A program made the position numbers and the translations under genes. Shown here piece after piece: positions 11,101 through 20,867 of a stretch of DNA of 64,000 nt. Below the pieces are notes generated by a model. That model worked only from the letters and a program-made list of their open reading frames with translations, was not told where the DNA came from and searched no databases. The number at the start of each line of letters is the position of its first letter. The stretch's first letter is position 1. Source of the stretch: Costus lasius (lineage: Eukaryota > Streptophyta > Magnoliopsida > Zingiberales > Costaceae); the NCBI GenBank assembly GCA_027563935.2, contig CM050449.1:15824501-15888500 (forward strand). The letters run 5' to 3'.

Positions 11101-14100
11101 AACCACATGCGGCATAACAATTTACCTATTGTCAACCTAAACAACCATATGATCAATTGCATATAACAATTCAATCACCAAATAATTCAATAGCTAATCA
11201 ATCAATTTCACAAATCTCAAATACATAACTATCGAATAGGTCGGGTTACAATAAGGTGATCATCAGACATATAGTAACACAAAATTTGCTCGATCAACGA
11301 AGCAAAATCATCTTTAAAATACATCCATCACTAAACATGGTAACATGCCATTTCACCCTTCCGTTCGGGTGTTACATGATTTTGAACACTTTATACAATA
11401 GTTCATTTTCAGAAGAAGATACCAAAATTTTCTTTCTTCTAGGAGGCTTCTATGGCTATCTATCCAGCCCTGTCTATCTCAAGCCCATGATCTAAACCTG
11501 AAGGAGAAGACAATAGGAGTTAGCACAAATGCTAAGTAAGAATTTAAGGAATATGATGAATGTATCAACAAGGTTAGAACATATTAAATATCCTTTCTAT
11601 CCATGCTATATGAAATACCATGTACTATCATTTAAAGCAACAATGAAATGAATCCATAAATAAGTCAGTAAAATCACCGAGCTAAGACCACAAACACTCA
11701 TTACAAGCCGCACTCTAAGTAGAGTGTTTCCACCGTTACCTCATACAATGGAACGACTGCCCAAAGACGGCTCGGTGGTGTTGCATCTAATACCTGACAT
11801 TCTAACATTACCCAAATACAACTCGACGGTAAGTCCTAAGTCAGCATATCTATAGTCCGCTATGGCAAGTCAGCAACTACAACACAACTATGGTTCATTA
11901 GTCCCAACCCGACATGTCCATCGGATCAACAAGCTACGACATATCAAAATATAATATCTAAGTCTATTTTAACATCATATAAGATCAACAAGAATGTAAG
12001 ATGTGTATAAGTACCCAAACATCAATTACCACAAATCATAGGCTTAACACATACTCCTACTTTACTAATTATATTGTAAATATAAATCATTTATATGCCA
12101 AAAACTTATGCAAAGAGTACCAAGGAGATTAAGAGTGTAAAACAATGAATTGAACAATAAGGATTTCATGGTATCACTAAATAAATATAAAATTCTGAAT
12201 AGATAATACCATGATTCCAAAGGAGGAAGGAGATTAAGATTTACTCTCAATCACCCGCTAAGGAAAATTAACAAATACCACCATTCAACTACTTGATGAT
12301 CCAATGCTAGCTCCAAATTTCCCTTTACAATTAAAATGAGAAAATGATTACAATTCATTTAATAAACCATTCATGTCTTCCATTCTTATCATTATCATCC
12401 CTATCCCTTGATAACTAAATTCCTTCTTTATCTATTTCATAACCAAACAATTATATATCAATAAGAAGCTCATTAGATTATTTTACTAGCTTTCTATTCC
12501 AAGCATATATATCCATATATATATATCCTTAGCTAAACGAACAGGAGGTAAGGGGTGTAACTATTGCTATCAAAGTGTATTGGCTTCAATCAACATCCTC
12601 AAACAAATCCTCAAACTAATCCTAGCTTTCATGTGAAATGCCAGCTAGGGTTCGTTCAAGGGCAGGTTGGCAGAAGGGAAAACAAAACGAAAAGGAATAA
12701 CAAAACCAAACATTGAAGAATCTAGAAGGGAGAAAAGAAAAAATAGGATTTATACAATGGAATGGAAAAAAATATCACCCTACTCTTCACAGCCAAGGAG
12801 GAGGATATAGAGGAATTTCTTACCATTGCAGTTAGGAGGAAGGGACCCTATGCTGCAATCTAAGCCAAAGGGAGAGTCCAACCTCCTTCTAGGGCAAAGC
12901 ATCAACATCGAGTGGAAGAAAAGGGAAGCATCCGGCGAAGAGCTAGGGTTCGCATGAGAGGAAGAGGGAAAGGAGAAGAAGGGGAAAAAAGGGTTATGTG
13001 GGTTTTCTAATTATTTTAGCATTTTTGCATCTAGATCCATTACTTTTTTAGAAATTACAACTTGGCTCTTAAAATTTTTATTTATACCCCTAAAGAGAAC
13101 TCAACCGTAACAGTGATGAAGATTTTGATGGTTAAGCTACATAAAATTTATTAGTTTTCGTATGATAAGTGATGTTTATTTTATATTTTAGATGGGATTT
13201 TGGATAACAATGTGATTTGGGATTACAATGTTCATTTTATAAAGACTCTTTAGACTTTACTCTTTATTTATTTACCATTTTAGTTTTTAAAACTTATATA
13301 TTTCTTTTATACTCTAATATATATGCACATGATGTATAAAATATTATTATTATAGTTGTAGGATCTTATAATCGTGCAATCCAATCCTATGAAACTTTTA
13401 CTATCCTAGCTAGGGTCTCGGACAACATTTACTTCAACTCTTGTATTACTAGGTTAGTTACTTTTTTTTTTACTTCATTACTAGTTATTCCATTGTCTAT
13501 TGCACATTTACCTCATATTTTCTACCTTTACTAGGTAGCATAGTTACATGGTTTGACATTGAATCTTGTAGTTATCGGATAATGGATATGCAACTGCATT
13601 AATCTGGGGAGCATCACCACAGATGAGATCTGACCGACGCAAGGATCGGGTGGAGACTAAACCTGAGTTGCTTGCTGCAGCTTCAGCTCAAGCTGATATA
13701 TCCATTGACTTGTTTTCAGCAAATCTTTTTTCTATCTTAAGTAACAATAAGTTTTGAATGTTTAACTTAACCTTTTAGCACAGAATGACTGTGACAACAG
13801 GAAGAACAACAAGGGTCATTGGCTGGTACCATTCACATCCCCACATTACTGTTCTTCCATCTCATGTAGGTAAGCTGAAAATTATTTTCTTTCATTCTAC
13901 TTGTTCACCCTTACTTTATCTACTTTGTTGACAAACGGTCTATTTAATCAGATGTCATTTCACAGTTGCTACCATTTCTTCTTACCATGTTAGGTTGGTG
14001 TGATCATTGGCATCTGGCAACAGATTCATTTTGTGCCGGTTCAATGCCACTTTAACTTATCTCATGTGCCCTTAGCTTGATTACTTAGATTGCTTCGAGA

Positions 14101-17100
14101 AAACAAAAAGGAACATGGCAAGAACAACCTCTTACTATCCTATGCCAGGATAGTTGAAACTTTTATTGAACATCAAGAACTTGAAGTGAATTGCAATAGT
14201 GAAGAGGGTAATTTAGATTATAGCAAAAGAAATCTTCTCACTGGCTGATCTTGTTTCCTCTTATTCTTGGACTTCGACAATCAGTTTTACTATCTTATAC
14301 TCGGTACTTTTGTCAGTATTCAGTTCAAAGGATTAGAAAATATTGCAATGATCAGATTCTATTTAAACTTTAAAGACGCATTTGAATGGGATTATCTTTC
14401 TTTTCTGTATATAAATTTTATAAGTGTAACTGGAGCATAAAGAAAAACATCTCTTTTCCTCGGATGTTTTTGTGCATGTTTCTATTCTTTGTTATAAGGT
14501 TAGTTTTATATATTTTATTTCACATATCTATTGTATGTCATTGAAACTTTTTTCTCTCATATTTGTTATTTAGCATATAAAAGTTGGTAATATGTAATTT
14601 GCAGATGTTCGAACTCAGGCAATGTATCAGCTTCTGGATAATGGTTTCATTGGCTTGATATTTTCTTGCTTTAGTGAAGATGCACTGAAGGTCTGTCATA
14701 CCACCATCTATATAATGGAACTTCTTGTAGCTTAGTAAAAATATACAATTACTACAGGTGGGAAGAATTCAAGTAATTGCGTTCCAGTCAACCGATGGAA
14801 AGCAGAAGCAGGCACCGTTGCTTATGAACACCTCTATCATAGAAGTTGAATCATCAAGTTCCTCTGGCAGTATCTTTTCCTCATCCACATCTACATTAAG
14901 TAGAAGCTCTGAACATGATACTGGAGACTCTAGAGCATCCAAAGCTACCAAGGTAACATTGAGAGATTCCTTTGTTGCTTCATATATTGTTTTTTCAACA
15001 AAAAACATTCTGTTCTACATATGACAAAAAACTAATAATGAACCTTGGCATATTCAATGCCTGTTTAACTCTCTATGGGCACATTTTCTCCATTCTATAT
15101 TTTGCTGTATTCTCATTTGCACAGTATTTGAATGTGCTCTTGTAAGCAATCACAGACCTTCTTGAAGAAAGTATCTGTGGTTATTTATCTATTCTTGCTT
15201 GCATAGTAACTTGTTTATTTCAACTTATGTTTGATCATACTCCTAATCCTATGCGACTTACTGGAGTTGTAATTTTCAAATGTCGAGTTGTTTTAAGTGC
15301 AATGCACCTCCTATATAACTTTATCATGTTTACTGTAGTCACAGATATAAGAAACATGCTGGGTCAAGGGTGTACCTGTGCAAGCATCATGAAAATGATT
15401 TAAGTATTTTAGTTGGCTTGCTGCTCAGCAGTGATTGCCACTTCTGTGATTACCATGCTTGAGTCACTATAGTTCACATTATATGACATAAGAACTAAGT
15501 GCACTAGAGAACATGATTGAAAGAACTTTTGAACTTTAACATAACCTGTTTCTGCTAGGACTTAAATTGCATTTTGATGACTTGCTTCTACTGAGTAAAT
15601 ATATAATATTGTCATGAGTAACTTTAGCTCATATATATCTCCATGATTGAAAGAACATTTGAACTTTAAAATAAACAGTTTCTGTTGGGACTTAATTGCA
15701 CTTTGATCTCGCGTCTATTAGTGAAACCCAAAAACTTGTTATGTTGGCAAGTCTATGACGTGCAGAAAACTATGCCAGTGAATATTTTATGATACATAAA
15801 ATATGCTTCCTTTAGGTTGGAGGGAGATCTTCAGGTTTAGGGGAGCTCTTTTCTCATGCTGATGCGGATTATGTAGGAAAGCAGAGAACACGAGAAAATG
15901 CTCTTGTTGTGTATAATGAGGGCAATGTACATAATGCAACAGCTGAATCAGAGTCTTCAGATATGACCCCAAGCATGCAGGAAGCTTTGCACCGGTCAAA
16001 CATGGAAATTAGGTATTCATGTTGGACTGTGTTTCTATTGCACGGAGCAGTCTTTTGTGATTAATGATTTTGTCCTCAGATATGTCCATGATGTGTTTTT
16101 TTCAAAGATGTGATCTTAAGCATGGTGAGAATTTTCTTTTTGTTCAATTAGAAGTAGCCTCTGATGAAACATATTAAGCAGGAAAGACCAACTTTGTTGG
16201 CGGTAAAAAAAATAAATTATATTGAAAACTGAGTTGAAGGAGCTTGGGGTTTTCTTATTTGTGTTAACTGTTTTATGAATTCCCAATGCATTAGACTGAG
16301 AGAAAATGTGACTATAACAACATAATGCATTGTTGCATAATGCCCAAAATTTCCTTTTGTTGCCTTATAGATCAACTGTTGAACTCTTTTACAGAGCAGA
16401 ACAGGAGTTGGTTGATTCTGTCAAACAGGCTTTTTGAGTTCCGCTGCCTTCCTACTTGATTGTATATGGCTTTGGTGTACAACCAGATGAACCTATTGAG
16501 TTTTTCCCCTAGTTGAGCTGGTTCAGTTAGCTATGAGCCTATGATTTCAGGTTCTCAACTGTCTATGTATTGTTTAAAGACCTGAATATTCTGTAAAATA
16601 TCTGTTGCTTTTTGCTCTAACGGCATCTCACGAACAAGTAGTATTATTATTTTGGTTTAGTGCCTACTGCCTACGTTAATTACAAAGTATGAGATAATAG
16701 AGCATATTTGAAGTGTTTTTACATGCTGAAAGAAGGTGCTATTTTCTCATCCTCAGTCCCAGAAATCAATTTGAATTGCTGGACTCTGGATTCATGTCCA
16801 TCGTTCTTCATAAGTGCCAATTAGTTCCTTTGTGAGCTCACTGGTGGCTTGCTCTACTATAGACTCAGAGATGTTCTATACCTTTACTGTATTTTAGTAC
16901 ATATATCACGACAGTAATGTAGTTTGTTACTTTCTTTCATGGCATCTTTCCCTGGCATTCTTTTCTGATGATGATTTTGCCTCTTTTCTTTTTGTGGGCA
17001 AAATAGTAGATATTTATTGCCTAAATGGTTTATAACTTTTGTTTCTCCACATACTTGGCTGACAGCGGCGCAGAGTACCTCAGGAAGGAAGTGCCACTTG

Positions 17101-17769
17101 AGGTTTTGCCAGCTAGGTACATGTTGAAGCTGGATTCTCCCTTGTCATCATTTACGGATTTGCAACGTGTATTATTCGAGGAAGAACGGTCAGCATATAA
17201 GCAAGCCATATCCCAGAATATGCGGTACTCATTTTACTTGAATCACATTTCTTTTACTATCTTTTAATTGTAGGAAATCTCGGTATTTTTCCTTGATTTG
17301 TTTTTGCTATTTTTAACCAGTGATGGGAGGATGCACCCACTAAATTTTGTTCATCACACATCAACATATCAGGCATCTCTCTGCAAATTAATGGAATACT
17401 GGTTGGTAATGGTAACCCCTCCCTGCCTCTATTGATATCTCGCTATTTATGTTGGCTATTTAATTCTTGCAGCTTATACCCTGCAATAAGTGCACTGCAA
17501 GACCATTTGAAGGAGAATGAACTCAGGGTAAACTCAACCGGTATTTTCTGTAAAATGGTAAGTTAATTGTGCAAAATTGAGATTTGCTGATCGTGTTATT
17601 AAAAAAAAAAAAACAGTTAGCCATGCTCATGGAAGAGGCTCAATCATTGGAGACAGACTCCCGTGGCCGGAAAAGTGCGATGGATTGTGACTCTCCTCGC
17701 CGTCACGGGGTTCATGGCAGTTCTGTTGCGGGTCCAAGTAGCATTGGCAGCAGGAGAAAGGCTTCTTGA
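5178..17769 (+). CDS. BRCC36: BRCC36-type Lys63-specific deubiquitinase (JAMM/MPN+), ten exons
   Basis: Reconstructed exons are 5178-5288, 13572-13697, 13782-13869, 14605-14690, 14758-14952, 15816-16012, 17066-17224, 17321-17401, 17473-17527 and 17617-17769. They total 1251 nt, 416 aa plus stop, with every junction phase consistent. The JAMM zinc-metalloprotease motif is complete: Glu27 in EEIMGLLLGD, then H96-S-H98, seven residues, S106, two residues, D109 in HSHPHITVLPSHVD. The C-terminal half holds the plant BRCC36 region (GAEYLRKEVPLEVLP, DLQRVLFEEERSAY, HHTSTYQASLCKLMEYC). The family cleaves K63-linked ubiquitin in BRCA1-A/BRISC-type nuclear and cytoplasmic complexes; in Arabidopsis BRCC36A acts in homologous recombination. 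Intron 1 is 8.3 kb and filled with transposons. Intron 2 appears to be AT-AC. A Ser-rich insert (about 163-188) and a basic tail (GSRRKAS) are variable regions. The start is the only ATG in frame with the family N-terminus. Confidence 0.93.
7425..9700 (-). pseudogene. Decayed hAT transposase (DUF659 and hAT-dimerisation regions)
   Basis: Read on the minus strand, 9091-8807 shows a DUF659-like block (LDEVVDKVGEDNVMQVITNN, then AANYKTTRETLMQKQKRLFW, IENCIDLILDD, KITSFIY). 8290-7983 shows a linker typical of plant hAT proteins (YYLNPQFYYSSNF, EVKRGLYNYLARMV). 8010-7925 shows the dimerisation motif (LQSFVIRI, SSSGYEQNW). The chain ends in an acidic tail near 7425. Several stops and frame breaks interrupt it and no intact BED zinc finger was seen, so it is inactive. 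Confidence 0.75.
10030..10420. repeat. Degenerate GAAG/GCGACGAAG-rich minisatellite-like stretch
   Basis: Words such as GCAACGATGAAGG, GAAGGTCTCT and GCGACGAAGAAG recur irregularly. It lies between the two hAT arms and differs in composition from its AT-rich surroundings, so it may be a captured fragment. No gene is recognisable in either strand. Confidence 0.4.
11070..13112. mobile_element. Solo LTR (2.04 kb) inserted in the right hAT arm
   Basis: It starts TGTCACGCCCC, ends CTCAACCGTAACA, and is flanked by the 5-bp direct repeat GTGAT (11065-11069 and 13113-13117). Removing it and one GTGAT restores collinearity with the left hAT arm: GATAGTGAT then GAAGATTTTGATG matches the inverted left arm at 7425-7465. 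No primer site, coding region or second LTR is present. This is the product expected from recombination between the two LTRs of a full element. The family was not identified. Confidence 0.85.
13698..13781 (+). other. Putative U12-type AT-AC intron (BRCC36 intron 2, 84 bp)
   Basis: The conserved reading frame runs ...GCTCAAGCTGAT, then AGAATGACTGTGACA (A-Q-A-D-R-M-T-V-T), which matches the family. This removes ATATCCATT...TTTAGCAC. The 5' end ATATCC is the minor-spliceosome AT-AC donor core. TTTAACTTAAC at 13761-13771 resembles the U12 branch site TTCCTTRAY, 11-12 nt before the terminal AC, which is the right spacing. A GT-AG alternative exists but inserts extra residues and uses a weak donor. 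Confidence 0.75.
15511..15707. repeat. Diverged direct repeat in BRCC36 intron 5
   Basis: The segment from 15511 (CATGATTGAAAGAAC...) recurs from 15641 with small changes, each about 65 bp long and 130 bp apart. Probably a local duplication within the intron. Confidence 0.6.
16371..16438 (+). other. Possible alternative last exon in BRCC36 intron 6
   Basis: After an acceptor-like CCTTATAG, splicing exon 6 (ending phase 2 at 16012) to 16371 would keep the frame for 23 residues (beginning RSTVELFYRAEQELVD) before TGA at 16436. The translation looks protein-like, but no family match is known to me. The constitutive exon at 17066 restores the conserved C-terminus, so this would be a truncated isoform at best. 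Confidence 0.25.
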
Positions 17770-19305
17770 TCGTATGTGGCTCACGCAGATCCTGGGCACG
17801 AATTCTTGTATGAATTCTCAAGCTGTTGGCTTTTGTATCTGGTTTTTGATTTCCCTCAGTTAGGTCTCAAAAGTAAGCATTGTGGCAGGTACGCATTTTA
17901 TTTAATCTCGATGGCATCCTGCATTGGGTTTGAACATGTTGAAAAGTTTTTGTTAATAAAAACTTGCAAGTTTCAAAAAGCCGTACATGCGTCGCTATGA
18001 GTGGCCTTGAAACTTGTTAAAAAAAAGCTTCAATGCTACTGGCGGCGCTCTTGGATTTGAATAAACCGGCGGTATTGCTTGGGAACTTGAAGAGTATTTG
18101 TTCGATTCAGACGGACGCTGCGTGCGATCACTAGCGGAAAGCTCAGAAGTCAAAAAAGGAATGTGGTAAAGAGGAAGCGAGGCTCATCCTATTCCAACTA
18201 CCAAGTCAACATGCCTGCCGACCTGTTTTTCACCAAACATTACGAACTGGCAGCTTCCCTTCCTTCCCAGCAGTGTTAGGCGCACCAAGTAAGCTCAATC
18301 TTGACCCTTCTCTCTCTCTCCGAGGATTGGGGGTAGAATAGTACACGTCGCATTACAATTAGTAGATATGAAAATGACTGGGAGGTCGACGACTCAAGTC
18401 TACAAATTTTGTTTCTGGAATAGGAGTTATTGAATGAACTGTCAAACGCCACTGGGCCTTTCGTTCTTGGAGCTCAAGCAGCTGACACTTGTCGTTCTTG
18501 AGGTGTCTGTTGGGGCATTCACGTGCAGTTCGATGGAGCTGCTGCAGTTGTGTCGTTCTTGAGGTGTCTGTTGGGGCATTCACGTGCAGTTCGATCGAGC
18601 TGCTGCAGTTGCACCGTATAATTAAGATACCATTCAGTCAATCAACCCTTTAGAATGATGATAATCTATTATTAATTTATAATACCAGGAGACAAGAAGC
18701 AGGCCGGTTGGAGTCGGATGGAAATCGACCAGAAAAAGTGACGCAGGAAAGCACTGTTTCTGTTTGTGCCTCAACGCTATGCCCCCAGTCTTCGCCCCTA
18801 TCGCTTCTGATGACGCAAACAAAACAATATTTGACTTATTCTACATTATCCAAATGGGCTAAGGCGTTAATCCCCTTCTAATTATACATTTATTCTTCAT
18901 TATATGCCTTTTGCCTTCTCTTATTTTAACAGAATACACCGCGTGCTTGCACAATCACCACCTGACGTCAGCCCTTTAATTAACCACTTAATTTTATTTC
19001 TTGCATCTCAAGTTGCAATTAATTACTCGAGCTAAAATTAAATCTAGGAACAATTTAATAATAATAATAATAATAATAATTGCTAAATGTATATCTACAT
19101 GTAAAATTCAGGGCGTCTGTTCCACAATAATTTAGAAAGAAGCAGCAGATAACTTGATCAACAAACAAGCATACCTGGAAGAAGACGCCATTGCCTTTTG
19201 CTGCCACGGGTACCGTTTAATTATAATAACCCCCCCGGCTGCGCCAACTCCGTAGCCTGACTCCAGGCTAACCACCAAACCCCGGCGGTGCCACGCGGCC
19301 CATCC
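17770..19305. other. Intergenic region between BRCC36 and the F-box gene
   Basis: The first ~200 bases are probably the BRCC36 3' UTR (AATAAA at 17956 is only a sequence match). It contains a 61-bp tandem duplication (18490-18611), an AAT microsatellite at about 19056-19080, and TTTAATTATAATAA at 19215-19228 as a possible TATA element about 80 bp before the F-box ATG. No gene was found. Confidence 0.6.
18490..18611. repeat. 61-bp tandem duplication
   Basis: GTCGTTCTTGAGGTGTCTGT begins at 18491 and again at 18552; the two units differ by about one base at the GATGGAG/GATCGAG position. It is intergenic and looks recent. Confidence 0.9.
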
Positions 19306-20553
19306 ATGAGGAACGGCGATCGCGGCCCGGCGGCGCCCTCCACCGCCGTCGGCCTATGCCTCCTCCCGTCGGAGCTCCTCCACGAGATCTTCTTCCGCTT
19401 GGCGCTGCCGGAACTCCTCCGCCTACGATCCGTCTCCAAGGCCCTCGGCTCCCTCGTGTCAGCCGACGATTTCCGCCGCCTCTACGACTTACGCTCCGAT
19501 CGCGGCGGAGGATGGCTCTTCGTTTACAAGAAGCGCCCCCCGAGGGGCTCCCTCCTCCGCGGTTTCAACGACCGATTCGGTAGCTGGTTCAACATCCCGG
19601 TGGCTGGCATACTCGGGCAGGCTGTGCCCCCGGGCGAGGACCTCTATTTCCTGGCCGCCTCCGGCGCGTTCTTCCTCTTCGCCTCTAACGGTCGCCGCGA
19701 GCTGGTGGCAGTCAACTTGGCCACTCGGCAGGTGCTGCGGGTACCGCCCAGCCCGCTCGGCCCGCGCGGCACCTCGTCGTGGAGGCGATCGGGTTTGAAG
19801 CTGGTGGCCGATCCATCCGGCGTGAACTTCTTCCGCTTCCTCTTCGCCGAGATGATCCACACCGTGCCCGTGCTCTTCGAGTACCGATCGGACGCTGACG
19901 AGTGGCGCATGGTGCCAGCCGAGACGGCCGCTGCCGCGATCGGAGCAGGCGATGGCGGCGGAAGAGAGGTGTGCCTGAGCGTGGCCCAACTGCGACACGA
20001 GAGCGTGCTACTAACATGCGCAGGCGCCGGCGGAGGGGAGGAGTTGGCGGGGACGGTGCTAGCGCACCGGCCGAGGTTCCCAGCGGGATTCGCGATGGGC
20101 CCGCCGGTGGGCCTAACGACGAGCGACCGCTTCCACGTGTACGGCGACGGCAACGTGGCGGTAGTGCGGTCGGCGGAGTGCGGTAGCGGCGGCAGGACGC
20201 GCGCGGTGACGAGCGTGGAGCTGATGGGGCTGAGCGGGGACGGGCGGGGGTGGGAGTTGACCTCGAGGGCGCCGGCTGCGGTGGTGGAGGGGCTGCGGCG
20301 GCGACCATACGGGGTGATGATGGGATGCGTGGCGGAGCGGGAGGGGGTGGTTCGGGTAGTGCTTATGTCCAGCTGCCGGGGGTCGTGGGACCTCGCGTGG
20401 CTCTGCTACCACCGCGCGCAGGGGAAGTGGGCCTGCGTCCCCGTGCCAGATTGCGGAACGAAGGGCCTCAACATGGCTGGAATCGCCCTCTCCTCCACCT
20501 TCTCTCGATCGCTTTGGGCTTCTAATTCCATCCATCGCTCTCTGCGATATTAA
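19306..20553 (+). CDS. Intronless F-box protein
   Basis: The 415-aa product has an N-terminal F-box at about residues 18-60 (LLPSELLHEIFFRLALPELL, LRSVSKALGSLV). After it comes a long C-terminal region with hydrophobic strand-like repeats (LYFLAASGAFFLFAS, ELVAVNLATRQVLRVPP, TVPVLFEYRSDADEWRMV), consistent with a kelch/FBA-like propeller. F-box proteins bridge SKP1-CUL1 ubiquitin ligases to substrates; this one's substrate cannot be inferred. The start chosen is the first ATG (TCCATGAGG). GTG at 19288 lies in the same frame but is not a plausible plant start. The coding sequence is markedly GC-rich, which creates several long antisense ORFs that are artefacts. It lies 314 bp upstream of the CRR21-like gene in the same direction. 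Confidence 0.85.
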   Translation: MRNGDRGPAAPSTAVGLCLLPSELLHEIFFRLALPELLRLRSVSKALGSLVSADDFRRLYDLRSDRGGGWLFVYKKRPPRGSLLRGFNDRFGSWFNIPVAGILGQAVPPGEDLYFLAASGAFFLFASNGRRELVAVNLATRQVLRVPPSPLGPRGTSSWRRSGLKLVADPSGVNFFRFLFAEMIHTVPVLFEYRSDADEWRMVPAETAAAAIGAGDGGGREVCLSVAQLRHESVLLTCAGAGGGEELAGTVLAHRPRFPAGFAMGPPVGLTTSDRFHVYGDGNVAVVRSAECGSGGRTRAVTSVELMGLSGDGRGWELTSRAPAAVVEGLRRRPYGVMMGCVAEREGVVRVVLMSSCRGSWDLAWLCYHRAQGKWACVPVPDCGTKGLNMAGIALSSTFSRSLWASNSIHRSLRY

Positions 20554-20867
20554 GGAAACTATAATGTGTATGGAGTTCCACCTTGTATCTGAGTATTGAT
20601 CCCACCTGTATATCCGTTTATATGAGCAATCGATGTGTTAATGTCAGTCCTCTGGATCGCTCTTCGATTTTGATTTTGATTTTGATTTCTCTTCATCTTC
20701 AATTTGTGAGCTTGGCGACGGCTAGGCACAGAGCAAGAGGTTTATTTTGAGGCAGGCGACCTGGGGAAGATGACAAGGTAGGTCACTCTCTGCTTAACTA
20801 CCTCAATCATGGAAGCAACAAAATTTTGCTCAATCCTGTCCACTCTACCAAGTAACTTGTATCATCT

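Larger units (their letters stand above)
7146..13427. mobile_element. hAT-related element with long inverted arms, inside BRCC36 intron 1
   Basis: The left arm (about 7146-7796) and right arm (about 10714-11069 continuing at 13113-13427) are inverted copies. Examples on the left read in reverse are TGAAATTGAAAAATCAAGCT, GAGCTCCCTTCCGA and GAGATAGATGAGGAGGAT, all found in + orientation on the right. Outer ends share TGTTGTC...GACAACA. Each arm includes the coding 3' end (acidic tail) of a hAT transposase, so the arms are more than plain terminal inverted repeats. The left copy continues inward into a longer decayed transposase on the minus strand; the right copy is cut short. I could not find a convincing 8-bp target duplication. 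It could be one element with an inverted 3'-end duplication or two hAT copies joined head to head. Confidence 0.65.
5289..13571 (+). other. Intron 1 of BRCC36 (8.3 kb)
   Basis: Donor CAA|GTAGGC and acceptor TTGTAG|TTATCG, phase 0. The outer parts (5289-7145 and 13428-13571) are AT-rich intron sequence with no feature I can support; the 92-residue ORF at 6529-6807 is AT-rich low-complexity. The central 6.3 kb is a hAT-related inverted element carrying a solo LTR, described separately. The host gene must splice across all of it. Confidence 0.85.

Noticed and set aside
13711..13785. GT-AG alternative for BRCC36 intron 2 (donor GTTTTC, acceptor CACAG)
   Set aside because: It keeps the frame but inserts five or six residues absent from the family as I remember it and uses a weak donor; the AT-AC solution gives the conserved sequence exactly.
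19288..19305. Start of the F-box protein at 19288
   Set aside because: The codon is GTG; the first ATG is at 19306 in a normal context.
19489..20535. Several long minus-strand ORFs (up to 198 aa) opposite the F-box gene
   Set aside because: They are Arg/Pro/Ala-rich shadows of the very GC-rich F-box coding strand, with no domain of their own.
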